Assembly (NCBI RefSeq): GCF_024129865.1
Contig: NZ_JAMYFE010000038.1
Location: 106,734 to 170,733, forward strand
DNA length: 64,000 bases
DNA from: Stieleria tagensis
GTDB lineage: Bacteria; Planctomycetota; Planctomycetia; Pirellulales; Pirellulaceae
Direction of reading: 5' to 3'
Shown here in pieces: positions 1 to 8,898 of this stretch; within the stretch, counting starts at the first letter, position 1, and each line of letters opens with the position of its first letter. The notes under the pieces are model-generated. The model was not told the DNA's origin. It saw only the letters and a program-made list of their open reading frames with translations, and ran no database searches. Made by a program: the position numbers and the translations under genes.

Positions 1-229
1 GTGAAATCAGTTGCAACGCACCGCCGACCAATAGCGGCAGGCTGGCAACCAATCCCGCTGCGGTTTCGCCGAGCCCGATCGCGAGGGCGAAGGCCGGGAA
101 ATAGGATTCGCCACAGCCGACCATGCCACCAAAGCAGGCTGCATCGACCATCGAGTGACGCAGATTTTCATCGCGCGCGGTTTGCTCACTGTGATCGGTG
201 GTCACGGCGGCGGTCAAAATTCGATCCAT
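1..229 (-). CDS. MFS transporter, N-terminal fragment cut by the window edge
   Basis: Read on the complement from ATG at 229, this frame stays open for 76 codons to the window edge. After a short polar N-terminus the segment FGGMVGCGESYFPAFALAIG followed by a loop and a second hydrophobic stretch (GLVASLPLLVGGALQLIS) matches the first two helices of major facilitator superfamily permeases. It lies 54 bp downstream of the amidohydrolase gene on the same strand, so it is probably the last or next gene of the amide-ligase operon and could export or import the product. The substrate cannot be told from this fragment. Confidence 0.7.
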   Translation of the reverse strand, partial: MDRILTAAVTTDHSEQTARDENLRHSMVDAACFGGMVGCGESYFPAFALAIGLGETAAGLVASLPLLVGGALQLIS

Positions 230-283
230 CGGCGGCTGTTTTTTCGAATCGAATGGTTGAAAGGGGATTGCGGCGAATCTTTG

Positions 284-991
284 TCACAACGACGGCAGCG
301 TCTGGATCAGCGCGGCCACGACCTGGTGCTGTGTGCCTGGATTGCATTTGAAATAGCGATTGCTGATTTCAACTTCAATGCCAAGGTAGTCTTGCGGCCG
401 AAATTGTCGACGCAGCGCCAGCGTGAATCCGTCGTCGGTACCCGCGTAGGGCTGGTTCATCACCGTACGTCGCCTGGGATGGCAGCGCTGCATCCCCCGC
501 TGCCAGACTTCACAGAAACGTCTTTCTAACTCCCGATCCGGATCAAACAACAAACCGATGTCGATCGGCCGCCATTGACCGCGGATTCGGGGGGTGAAGG
601 TATGAATCGAAAGATGGATGGCCCGGCCAAATTCCGAAATCGTCGACGTCACCGCATCGCACACTCTTTGGCGATAGGGATGATAGAAACCCGCAAGGAT
701 TTCTGCGCGAACGTCGCTGGGCAGTCGGCGGCTGAATTGGGATAGCAATTGGTCGTTGTCGACGGATCGATTCAGATCGACCAACAACCGGGTGGTTTTC
801 GATGCAATCAATTCCACTTGCAGCGCCGACGCGAACTCGGTTGCCGCCGCCAATGCGCCGGGATCATAACCGCGGTGGCTGTTCAGCCAATGTGCCGCTT
901 GCTTGGAATCAAACGCCGCGGCGAATTGGGCGGGCACTTGGTTGCCAGCGTGTTCACAGCTGACGACGAAACCGGCGGCGGGGCGATTCAC
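284..991 (-). CDS. N-formylglutamate amidohydrolase family protein
   Basis: The family hydrolyses N-formyl-L-glutamate and related N-acyl amides with a metal-dependent fold related to zinc carboxypeptidases. Visible motifs from the GTG start at 991 are SCEHAGN near residues 11-17, DLNRS near 72-76, HLSIHTFTP near 126-134 and YLGIEVEISNR near 202-212; at 235 residues it is close to the usual family size. The GTG start overlaps the upstream stop codon as GTGA, the same 4-bp coupling used by its neighbours; a TTG ten codons further upstream is less likely. Nothing here suggests histidine degradation, so a role in hydrolysing an amide made by the adjacent ligases is inferred. Confidence 0.85.
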   Translation of the reverse strand: MNRPAAGFVVSCEHAGNQVPAQFAAAFDSKQAAHWLNSHRGYDPGALAAATEFASALQVELIASKTTRLLVDLNRSVDNDQLLSQFSRRLPSDVRAEILAGFYHPYRQRVCDAVTSTISEFGRAIHLSIHTFTPRIRGQWRPIDIGLLFDPDRELERRFCEVWQRGMQRCHPRRRTVMNQPYAGTDDGFTLALRRQFRPQDYLGIEVEISNRYFKCNPGTQHQVVAALIQTLPSL

Positions 992-2229
992 GGATGGAAG
1001 GGTTCCCAAAGATCCAGACAATCAGCCAGTTGGTCGTACACGTTGTGCAGTTCCTCGTGGCTAAAATTCGGTCCCAGCGAATTGCGGATGCGGGTCGCTA
1101 AAGTGCCCTGCGACAGGATGATTTCGATCGGCGCGTACAAGCTGTCCAGTGATTCGTCGTCTCGGCGAGCTTGCTGGAGCAGCAGCGACCAGAGTTCGCC
1201 GGCGCGACATTGCGGGCGTTCGATCCCGAAACAGGCCAGGAAGTCGCTGTCATCGATCAAGGTCTGTTCCCCGGTCGTCGCCACGGCGTCCAGCAGGCCG
1301 CGCAGTTGCTCGGTCGTGATCGATTGTTGCGTCTCGGTCGTCGAGGTTTGTTGTTGCACCAGTCGTTTAATGACCGCGGTCACGGCGGCGCAGATTGCAA
1401 CATCCGCCGCGGGGTACTCTTGCACGTCCATCAATCGCAACTCGATCGACCCACGGTCAAATCGTGCGATCGCGCCGCGCGCGTTCAAAAAGTCGACTTC
1501 GAAGACTCCCTCCGGATCATGCGCAGCGATCGCATCTTGGATCGGCACAAAAATCTGACGTCGATAGTCGGATTCGTCAAAAATTGGTTCTGGGATCACG
1601 TTGCCGATCAAAGCCGGAACGCGATCGCAGTGGCCGGCATAGTGGTGCAGTCGCGAATCGAGTTGCCCGGTCAAGCTGCCACCGACGATCGGAGAACTGG
1701 CGGCCAGAGCCGGCAAGATTGGCAACACCAGTCGCACCGCGGCGTGCAACAATGCAAATTCATGATCACCGTCAAAGGGCAGGTTCAGGTGCACACTCTG
1801 CACATTCGCCCAACCGTGTGACCGGCAATCAAACACGCGATCATAGGCTTGGTAGATGTCGTGGTTTTCATGCGGCCACAATACGGTTTCTTTGGCCGGA
1901 TTCATCCAGGGGTGCATGGCGGTCGGCAACAGTCGTGCGTCTAGCTGATCCAGCGTCGGGCGCAGATCACGGATTGCGGTTTCGAACTGTGACGGCAGCG
2001 ATCGGATGCGTTTGGCCGGGTGCGTTGTTTTCAGCTCCAACACATGCAGGGCCAATTCGTTGGACCAAGTGATCGGACCCGCTGTGAAATCGCTGACGGT
2101 TTGACCGCCGGCCAAGGTTGACAGCAGCACATCAGCGATCGGCCGTACGTCCAACGTGTCGCGATCGACGATCATGTATTCCATTTCGATGCCGACCGCA
2201 TCGAACAAACCAAGGGGCTGAGTGTTCAT
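988..2229 (-). CDS. Glutamate-cysteine ligase 2 (GCS2)-type carboxylate-amine ligase
   Basis: 413 residues. The N-terminal GIEMEYMIVD (residues 13-22) is the paired-glutamate metal/ATP site of the glutamine-synthetase-like GCS2 fold, and the segments SHGWANVQSVHLNLPF, GHCDRVPALIGNV and GSIELRLMDVQEYP match further conserved blocks. Such enzymes join an amine to a glutamate-like carboxylate using ATP. True glutathione synthesis is possible but not supported: the gene sits with a RimK-like ligase and a C39 peptidase, a combination known from comparative genomics of predicted amidoligase systems. It overlaps the upstream ATP-grasp gene by 4 bp (ATGA) and the downstream amidohydrolase by 4 bp. 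Confidence 0.85.
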   Translation of the reverse strand: MNTQPLGLFDAVGIEMEYMIVDRDTLDVRPIADVLLSTLAGGQTVSDFTAGPITWSNELALHVLELKTTHPAKRIRSLPSQFETAIRDLRPTLDQLDARLLPTAMHPWMNPAKETVLWPHENHDIYQAYDRVFDCRSHGWANVQSVHLNLPFDGDHEFALLHAAVRLVLPILPALAASSPIVGGSLTGQLDSRLHHYAGHCDRVPALIGNVIPEPIFDESDYRRQIFVPIQDAIAAHDPEGVFEVDFLNARGAIARFDRGSIELRLMDVQEYPAADVAICAAVTAVIKRLVQQQTSTTETQQSITTEQLRGLLDAVATTGEQTLIDDSDFLACFGIERPQCRAGELWSLLLQQARRDDESLDSLYAPIEIILSQGTLATRIRNSLGPNFSHEELHNVYDQLADCLDLWEPFHP

Positions 2230-3686
2230 TGTTTGTTGGTTTCAATGCGGCGGGCAAACGATTGCATGATGCGGCGGTACAGTTCGTCTCGCAGCACCGC
2301 GTCTTCGACACCGGAATCCAAGTTCGGATTGTCGTTGACTTCGATCACATAGAAGGCGCCTTCGGCCTCTTTCACGTCGACGCCGTACAACCCGTCACCG
2401 ATCAGATTGGCAGCCTTGACCGCGGTTGCAACCGCTTTGCGCGGCGCGGTTTCCACTGGAAAGGTTTCGCATTTCCCGAAGCGAGGTTTGACGCCGCCAC
2501 TGTCGTGTTTGGCGATCTGCCAGTGGCCTCGAGCCATGTGGTATTTACAGGCAAACAGGGCGCGGCCGTCAAGCACGCCGATTCGCCAATCAAAATCCGT
2601 TCGCATGTATTGTTGGGCGATCACCAGTTCAGAGTCTTCGAAAAATTCGGCCAACCGGGCGGCCAGTTCTTCCGGATTAGCCGCTTTCAAGACGCCTTGG
2701 GAAAACGCACTGTCGGGGCGTTTCAAGACAATCGGATAAGACACCTCACTGGCGATTTCGACGGCGTTGCGTCGGTGCACGATCCACGTTTTTGGCGTCG
2801 GCACTTTGGCTCGGTTGAGCAATTCGGCCAAATAAACTTTGTTGGTGCAGCGCAAAATCGACAGCGGGTCATCAATCACCACCATTCCTGCCGCCTGGGC
2901 GCGCCGTGCCAAACGATAGGTGTGGTGATTGACCGCCGTGGTTTCACGGATCAGCAGCGCATCAAACTCCATCAGCCGATCGGAATCCTGCCGCGTGATT
3001 AACTCCGCCGCGATCCCTTCGGCCGCTGCGGCTTTGACCAATTTTTTGAGTGCCGGTTCGTCTGACGGTGCCAAATCGCCTTCGTCGGGATTGTGCAAAA
3101 TGGCCAGGTCGTACCGCATCGTGCGACGTTTGGGGCGATCAAACCCACGGCGGACAAAGTGCTTGGCCGCCGCCTGGGCGACAAAGTCTCGATGGCTTTC
3201 CGGCACCGCTTTCAATGCGATCGCCGACGCACTGCTGAGTCGCCAGCGGTTGCGGCGGCGGAAATGAAATCGCAGCAGCGGCGCTTGGAACAGCCCGCAC
3301 AATTCTTTTGTTAACCGGTCATAGCGTTTGGCCAGGTTCTGGCCGAAGTAGACGCTGAGCACAAATTCATCACTCGCCAGTCCTTTGAGCGATGTTTCGA
3401 TCAATTCCTCCAACGGTTGGGGGATCAGGCGTACGGCAGCTGATCCGTGCAGGTCTTGGATCGTCGAGACATCGGGGATCGGCCGATGCCCGCGGGCTTC
3501 GGCCAACAGTGAAACGTAGTAGCCGATACTTTGATAGCCATAGGATCGGCTAAGGTTGTAAATGCGAGTGCCGCGTCGCAATTTGACGTCATTGGTCGAC
3601 AGATAATCTCTTGGGTCGATCGTTTCGACGCCTTCGATAGGGCCCAGCCAGTCATCGCCTGATTCGGCGATCAAAATGGTGTTCAT
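2226..3686 (-). CDS. RimK-like ATP-grasp ligase with N-terminal RLAN-type domain
   Basis: 486 residues. The first ~150 residues fit the RimK-like ATP-grasp N-terminal (RLAN) domain, followed by a pre-ATP-grasp region and a complete ATP-grasp fold: LLIRETTAVNHHTYRLARRA, the nucleotide-binding lysine segment YPIVLKRPDSAFSQG, the loop VIAQQYMRTDFDWRIG and the magnesium-binding FYVIEVNDNPNLDSG near the C-terminus. RimK-type enzymes add amino acids, usually glutamate, to a free carboxylate of a small molecule or protein tail. Translation is coupled to both neighbours through 4-bp overlaps. The acceptor substrate is unknown. Confidence 0.88.
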   Translation of the reverse strand: MNTILIAESGDDWLGPIEGVETIDPRDYLSTNDVKLRRGTRIYNLSRSYGYQSIGYYVSLLAEARGHRPIPDVSTIQDLHGSAAVRLIPQPLEELIETSLKGLASDEFVLSVYFGQNLAKRYDRLTKELCGLFQAPLLRFHFRRRNRWRLSSASAIALKAVPESHRDFVAQAAAKHFVRRGFDRPKRRTMRYDLAILHNPDEGDLAPSDEPALKKLVKAAAAEGIAAELITRQDSDRLMEFDALLIRETTAVNHHTYRLARRAQAAGMVVIDDPLSILRCTNKVYLAELLNRAKVPTPKTWIVHRRNAVEIASEVSYPIVLKRPDSAFSQGVLKAANPEELAARLAEFFEDSELVIAQQYMRTDFDWRIGVLDGRALFACKYHMARGHWQIAKHDSGGVKPRFGKCETFPVETAPRKAVATAVKAANLIGDGLYGVDVKEAEGAFYVIEVNDNPNLDSGVEDAVLRDELYRRIMQSFARRIETNKQ

Positions 3687-4450
3687 TCAGAACCGGTGCT
3701 CGCGGGGGTGATGGTTAACAGGTTGGCGTCGTAGGTGACGATTCCCAGCAGGATCGCCGACGTGACACGCCACAGCGATGCGGGGTATTTGTTGGTCGGC
3801 GCCATCGGATTGGGGTGCAGTGGGTCGGCGACCAAGACGACCCGATCGGCTGGTTGGTAGCCATGTAGGATCACAAAGTGCCCGGTCGGGTCGCCGGCGA
3901 TGTCATCGCTAATGCTCTCGTGTCGATCGTCGTTTCGGTGTGGTCGTTCCCGAGCCTCGTTGTACAAGTACGTTGCACTCAACCCACACAGGATCGGAAC
4001 GCCGGTCGACAGGGTTTGTGCGATCAGGGTGTCATCGAGTGGTTGCATCCGCACGCGACCACCGAGCGCCAGGAATTTAAGGTACTTGGTCGTGGCGAAT
4101 TGCAATCGATGTTGGTCCAAATCCGTTCGCTGCCGTTTTGCGTCACGCTGTTGGCGCAGTTTTTCAGCGAGTGCAGCGGCTGAAATCATGTCGCCCGATG
4201 CGTCAAACCATGTGGGATCAAACAGTTGCAGATTGTAGGTCGCGATGACAGCGTCAAAGCCACGGGCCAAGGCGTCACATCCCAGGTCGACGATCAATGT
4301 TCCACCGGCATTGAGCTGGCCGATATCGTCGATCAATTCCGGCAACGAAACCGGGTCGTTCCAATAGTGATAGACAGCTGCCAGGCAAGTCGGCCCACAA
4401 CTGGTGTCAGAGGGTTGAGTCTGGATTTCAAATTCCAGCAAATGCTCCAT
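3683..4450 (-). CDS. C39-like cysteine peptidase of the amidoligase operon
   Basis: 255 residues from ATG at 4450. QPSDTSCGPTCLAAVYHYW carries the family's Cys (C18) with the typical Gln upstream, and GHFVILHGYQ followed by VLVADP about 15 residues on supplies the His and Asp of a C39/papain-like triad. No membrane segment or signal peptide is visible, so it is probably cytoplasmic, unlike the peptidase domains of bacteriocin ABC transporters. A longer reading frame starts at 4546, but homology begins just after the chosen start. It is the first gene of the run and overlaps the ATP-grasp gene by 4 bp. It may cut a precursor before ligation or release a ligated peptide; this is inference. Confidence 0.8.
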   Translation of the reverse strand: MEHLLEFEIQTQPSDTSCGPTCLAAVYHYWNDPVSLPELIDDIGQLNAGGTLIVDLGCDALARGFDAVIATYNLQLFDPTWFDASGDMISAAALAEKLRQQRDAKRQRTDLDQHRLQFATTKYLKFLALGGRVRMQPLDDTLIAQTLSTGVPILCGLSATYLYNEARERPHRNDDRHESISDDIAGDPTGHFVILHGYQPADRVVLVADPLHPNPMAPTNKYPASLWRVTSAILLGIVTYDANLLTITPASTGSE

Positions 4451-4578
4451 CAGAAACGATCCAAGATCGAGATCCGCAGATGAACAGAGATGCAAGAGAA
4501 TCGTGTTCCCACGGCCATTGGGCAAGTGGGGTTGGCCGTCCGACAACGCGGAACTGTCAGATGAGCGAAAGGGCCATT

Positions 4579-4611
4579 AAAAAAACCCACAAGCGGCGTG
4601 GCTTGTGGGTT
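4579..4611 (-). terminator. Intrinsic terminator after the 4643-4876 gene
   Basis: An 11-bp perfect stem (4584-4594 with 4601-4611, sequence AACCCACAAGC) and a six-base loop are followed, on the minus strand, by seven T residues (4585 to 4579). It lies between the small gene at 4643 and the C39 peptidase start at 4450, separating the two transcripts. Confidence 0.85.
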
Positions 4612-4642
4612 CCCTGAATTGGTTGCAGTGGAACTGCCGGGA

Positions 4643-4876
4643 TTATTCGCGGGGGCGAATGGCGCCGGTCAATCCGCTGTAATCGACGCGGTCGGTGTTG
4701 TGCCACAACGGTTGACCGCGTTCGACTCGACTACGCAAGACTTCAATCTTCGCAGCACTACCGGCTGGTGCATCAGTCGGTGAAAACAGATCGTCCGAAT
4801 GTGGGACGAAGTCTTCATCGTGCCCGTAACGGAGGATGGCTTCGAAGACGTTCTTGCAACGTGACATGTCTTTCAT
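4643..4876 (-). CDS. Small conserved protein of unknown function
   Basis: 77 residues from ATG at 4876; a GTG at 4909 or ATG at 4867 are alternatives. The first half is polar (SRCKNVFEAILRYGHDEDF) and the C-terminal half reads KIEVLRSRVERGQPLWHNTD followed by RVDYSGLTGAIRPRE, which has the look of a conserved domain and, as far as I recall, resembles small planctomycete hypotheticals. No membrane segment or metal-binding cluster is visible. A strong intrinsic terminator follows, supporting it as a real transcription unit. Function unknown. Confidence 0.6.
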   Translation of the reverse strand: MKDMSRCKNVFEAILRYGHDEDFVPHSDDLFSPTDAPAGSAAKIEVLRSRVERGQPLWHNTDRVDYSGLTGAIRPRE

Positions 4877-4909
4877 TTGTACGACTCGAAATTCTAAAAG
4901 TTGATCCAC

Positions 4910-5436
4910 AATTCGATTGTGGCTTCCATGGGTGCGTTGATCCTGACCAAATCGAATCTTGTCTAACGCACCAAGCTGAAATTTTCCCCAGTGAACGTTT
5001 CCGTGTGCCCCGGGTTTGCGACGCAGGGATTATTGACGTTAGATCAACCGAGTCAAGAAAATTGTTGGCTCAGCCCTTGTCATCCCTGTTGGATCCTACC
5101 TGCAGAAGCGGTTTACCCACGCGGACCCCGCAACGGTTTTTCAGCAACCGGGCCGCCGACTTGGGGGCCCAACCGGTCGGCGGCTTCATCGAGCTTTCTT
5201 TAGGCAAGGGGGCAAATCTTAACGCTGGGATTGAATCTGGTGACATCAAGTCGCCTGCCGATCGTCAATGGGGGCAGCACCAATGAGCGCGTCGGTCGCC
5301 ACGGCATCCGCACCGCCACTAGAAAATCACCGCCGAATCGCTAGGTTTCCGGTCGTGGCGATGGCGAAAAAAAATCCTAATTTTTTATTTGGAAGTGTGC
5401 CCTTGGTTCGCCTGATTCAGATAAAAGAGGCAAAGT
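4910..5436. other. 527-bp intergenic region with one hairpin
   Basis: It separates a minus-strand gene from plus-strand yjbQ and so should hold both promoters. A 9-bp perfect inverted repeat, GCCGCCGAC (5152-5160) with GTCGGCGGC (5176-5184), encloses a 15-base loop. A short AT-rich palindrome (A-run, CCTA, T-run) lies near 5366-5387. I see no convincing coding frame or RNA gene. Confidence 0.4.
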
Positions 5437-5853
5437 GTGTGGGTTCAGCGAACTTTAACGCTCCCGGCGTCGCGACGGGGGTTTCATTTGATGACGTCTC
5501 GGATCGTCGATGCGATGCCCGAAATCGGCTCGATCCAGACCGGCATGATGCAAGTGTTCATCCAACACACCAGCGCGTCGTTGACCATTAACGAGAACGC
5601 CGATCCGGACGTGCGAACAGATTTTGAAACCGCGATGAATCATGTGGTGCCGGAATCACTGCCCTATGTGCACACCCTGGAAGGCCCCGACGATATGCCC
5701 GCGCACGTCAAGGCAAGCATGATGGGCGCAAGTGTTCAAATCCCGATCGGCGGTGGTCGTTTGAAATTGGGCACCTGGCAGGGCATCTATTTGTGCGAGC
5801 ACCGCGACCGCGGCGGCGCCCGCCGAGTCGTGGTCACACTGATGGGCGAGTGA
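5437..5853 (+). CDS. yjbQ: YjbQ/UPF0047 family protein (secondary thiamine-phosphate synthase fold)
   Basis: 138 residues from GTG at 5437, preceded by AGAGG at suitable spacing. QVFIQHTSASLTINENADPD, then VVPESLPYVHTLEGPDDMPAHV and GTWQGIYLCEHRDRGGARRV are the family signatures, with conserved His, Asn and Glu around the HTSA and NENAD motifs. Some members have weak thiamine-phosphate synthase activity in vitro, but the physiological role is unsettled. It appears to be a single-gene unit, with the GH63 gene convergent on it. Confidence 0.9.
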   Translation: MWVQRTLTLPASRRGFHLMTSRIVDAMPEIGSIQTGMMQVFIQHTSASLTINENADPDVRTDFETAMNHVVPESLPYVHTLEGPDDMPAHVKASMMGASVQIPIGGGRLKLGTWQGIYLCEHRDRGGARRVVVTLMGE

Positions 5854-5975
5854 TCGCAGCAACCCGCTGGAGATGAACGGCAACGTTGTTCAGCAGCGTT
5901 GTTCAGTCGTGGCTGCTTGAATTCAGACCGGACACGCTGAAGCGTGAACTCCAACGGTTGCTCGCGCCGCGTCGC

Positions 5976-8705
5976 CTAGTGGGCCGTTGCGGCCGGTGAA
6001 TGTTTGGGCACATCGGCTTGGCTGCGGATCATCGATGCGACCAGCGCCGTCCAGCCGGTTTGGTGGCTGGCGCCGAGTCCCGTTCCCTGGTCGGCATGGA
6101 AGTACTCGTAGAACAGAATCAGGTCTTTCCAAGCATCGTCGTCCCGGTACTGGAGCACCTCGCCGTGGGCCGGGCGACCGCCCTGGTCATCGCGTTCGAA
6201 CAACGAGATGCAGCGACTCTCCAATTCGCGGGCGACTTCCATCAACGACATGCGTTGCCCGCTGCCGGTGGGGCATTCGACTTGGAAGGAGTCGCCGTAG
6301 AATGCGTGATAGCGTTTCAGGGCTTGGATGATCAGGTAGTTCATCGGAAACCAGATCGGACCGCGCCAGTTGCTATTGCCGCCGAACATCCCGCTGTCAC
6401 TCTCCCCGGGGATATAGCTGACTTCGTGTGATTGGCCGCCAAAATCAAACACGAACGGTTGGTCGCGATGCGCCGCCGACATGCTGCGGATTCCGTAGGG
6501 CGACAAGAATTCCGATTCATCCAGCATCACGCTCAACAACCGCAGAAACCGGTCTTCGCTGGGGATGGCCAGAAGCCGGCGGGTCACGCTGGCCTGGTCG
6601 GGGCCTTCGCCCTCCATGTACGTCATGTGTTGCGACAGATCCGGGCGACTGTCCAGGAACCATTGCATGCGACGGCGGAATCCCGGCAGTTTTTCAATGA
6701 TGTGTTCTTCCAGGATCACGCCGGTCATCAACGGCAACAGGCCGACCAGTGATCGAACCCGGATCGGAATGGATTGGCCATCGACGTACAGGTGGTCGTA
6801 ATAAAACCCTTCGCTTTCGTCCCACAGACCGCTGCCGTCCATGGAGTTCATGGCTTCGGCGATCGCCACGTAATGTTCAAAGAACTTGCTGGCCATATCG
6901 CCGTAGGCTTCGTTTTCATCAGCCAGCTCGATTGCCATCCGCAACATCGTGCCGCAGTAGAATGCCATCCACGCGGTGCCATCGGCTTGTTCCAAGTGCC
7001 CGCGGGGCAGCGGTTTGCTGCGGTCAAAGACGCCGATGTTGTCCAGGCCCAAAAAGCCACCGGAGAAGATGTTCTTGCCCCGGGGGTCCTTTTGGTTAAC
7101 CCACCAGGTGAAGTTCAACAATAGTTTTTGAAAGGCCCGCGCCAGGAACATCTTGTCACGCTGTTGCGGCGGCCCACTGGCTTTGTAGACCTGCCACACG
7201 CCCCAGGCATGAACCGGTGGATTGACATCGTCCAGATGCCATTCATAGGCCGGGATCTGGCCGCTAGGGTGCATGTACCATTCGCGCAGAAACAGGATCA
7301 TTTGGTCCTTGGCAAACTTGGGATCCAAATGTGCCATCGGGACCATGTGAAACGCCAGGTCCCAGGCGGCGTACCAAGGGTACTCCCATTTATCGGGCAT
7401 CGAGATCACGTCGCGATTGAACAGATGCCGCCAATCGCTGTTGCGTCCCAGTTTGCGAGTTTCGCTGCCGGTCGGGCCGCTGGGGTCACCGTCCAACCAA
7501 GTCGCCACGACGTAATGATAAAACTGTTTCGTCCACAACAGCCCCGCATAGGCCTGGCGCATGATCGGCTGCCGACAGGCCGGTACGGATTCGGGAATCC
7601 GTGTCGCAAAGTATTCGTCGGCCTCCTGCCGCCGCTGGTCAAACACTTCATCAAACGATTCATCGAAGGCGGCCGCCGAGTAGTTTTCGACGTTGCCGTT
7701 GCAGCGATCGGTGATGATCGGTTCCTGGACATGCGACAGCCGCATGCGAATCGTTTTGGTTTTGCCTGGCATCACCAGGTCCAATCCGTAGGCAGCGCAC
7801 TTGGTGCCGCGCTGGGCGGGGTTCACCGTTTTGACGTCGCCGTTGACGACATAGCGATGGAAGGCGTCTTTAAAAAATTCCGATTCCGAGGGCAGCCCGG
7901 GATGGCGGTCGGTGTTGGTTTCATTGTCGGTGAACAGCCAGGCCCAGCTATCCGGTGTTCCCATGCAGTCACAGGCAAACCAAAACTGGTCCAGTGTTTC
8001 GTGATGCGTTTGGACGACATCGCCAACCAACCTCATTGACGGCCGGGTGGTGCAACCTTCGTCGGTGCAGTGCCATGTCCAGGTGTTGCGAAAGAACAGT
8101 TGTGGCAACACATGCAGGACCGCCGGTTGCGGGCCGCGGTTGGTGATGTTCAATCGAATCAGAATGTCATCGGGACCGGCTTTGGCGTATTCGACTTCGA
8201 CGTCAAAGTAACGTGATTGGTCGAAGGCGCCACTGTCGATCAGCTCATATTCAGGTTCGGTGCGGTCACGGCGTCGACCGACATCAACCAATTCTTCGTA
8301 GGGGTAGCGGCTGTGCGGGTACTTGTACAGCGCCTTCATGTAACTGTGCGTCGGCGTGCTATCGAGATAGTAGTAGCACTCTTTGACGTCTTCGCCGTGA
8401 TTGCCCTCCGGACCGGTGACGCCGAACAAGCGTTCTTTTAGGATCGGGTCACGGCCGTTCCACAGCGCGACCGAAAAACACAATCGGCCTTTGCGGTCGG
8501 TCAAACCCAGCAACCCGTCTTCGCCCCAGCGATAGGCCCGGCTACGAGCGTGGTCGTGCGGAAAGTAGCTCCACGTCGCATCCCCGCCTTCGCTGTAATC
8601 TTCGCGGACGGTGCCCCATTGTCGCTCGGACAAATAGGGCCCCCAGCGCTGCCAGTTTTTTTCGCGTCGTTCGCTTTCGATCAGGCGGTTGTCTTCGGCG
8701 GTCAT
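5976..8705 (-). CDS. GH63-type glycoside hydrolase (MGH1-like)
   Basis: 909 residues with no signal peptide, so probably cytoplasmic. The N-terminal ~300 residues form a beta-rich domain (RQWGTVREDYSEGGDATWSY) and the C-terminal half is the (alpha/alpha)6 barrel of GH63, with ADGTAWMA near 574-581 and WRGPIWFPMNYL near 780-791 as typical active-site blocks. Bacterial members hydrolyse alpha-glucosides such as glucosylglycerate or glucosylated oligosaccharides; which one applies here cannot be told. It lies alone between yjbQ (convergent) and pgk (same strand, 193 bp upstream). Length is normal for the larger bacterial members. Confidence 0.88.
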   Translation of the reverse strand: MTAEDNRLIESERREKNWQRWGPYLSERQWGTVREDYSEGGDATWSYFPHDHARSRAYRWGEDGLLGLTDRKGRLCFSVALWNGRDPILKERLFGVTGPEGNHGEDVKECYYYLDSTPTHSYMKALYKYPHSRYPYEELVDVGRRRDRTEPEYELIDSGAFDQSRYFDVEVEYAKAGPDDILIRLNITNRGPQPAVLHVLPQLFFRNTWTWHCTDEGCTTRPSMRLVGDVVQTHHETLDQFWFACDCMGTPDSWAWLFTDNETNTDRHPGLPSESEFFKDAFHRYVVNGDVKTVNPAQRGTKCAAYGLDLVMPGKTKTIRMRLSHVQEPIITDRCNGNVENYSAAAFDESFDEVFDQRRQEADEYFATRIPESVPACRQPIMRQAYAGLLWTKQFYHYVVATWLDGDPSGPTGSETRKLGRNSDWRHLFNRDVISMPDKWEYPWYAAWDLAFHMVPMAHLDPKFAKDQMILFLREWYMHPSGQIPAYEWHLDDVNPPVHAWGVWQVYKASGPPQQRDKMFLARAFQKLLLNFTWWVNQKDPRGKNIFSGGFLGLDNIGVFDRSKPLPRGHLEQADGTAWMAFYCGTMLRMAIELADENEAYGDMASKFFEHYVAIAEAMNSMDGSGLWDESEGFYYDHLYVDGQSIPIRVRSLVGLLPLMTGVILEEHIIEKLPGFRRRMQWFLDSRPDLSQHMTYMEGEGPDQASVTRRLLAIPSEDRFLRLLSVMLDESEFLSPYGIRSMSAAHRDQPFVFDFGGQSHEVSYIPGESDSGMFGGNSNWRGPIWFPMNYLIIQALKRYHAFYGDSFQVECPTGSGQRMSLMEVARELESRCISLFERDDQGGRPAHGEVLQYRDDDAWKDLILFYEYFHADQGTGLGASHQTGWTALVASMIRSQADVPKHSPAATAH

Positions 8706-8898
8706 CTTCGCTGGCTCTGAGGGGGGCAGTGGTGATTCGATCGGAGATTCTGCTCGTGGCGTGCGTCAAACCTGAACCGTCGGGTTGCTGGTTTGATCGG
8801 AAACGGCCGCCATTCCGCCAGCGGGCGGCCGCTCCACGCACCGTGTCGCAAGGTGTGACAGGCTGGACGCCTGTCGCACCCGTTTCAGTGGCCTGTGT

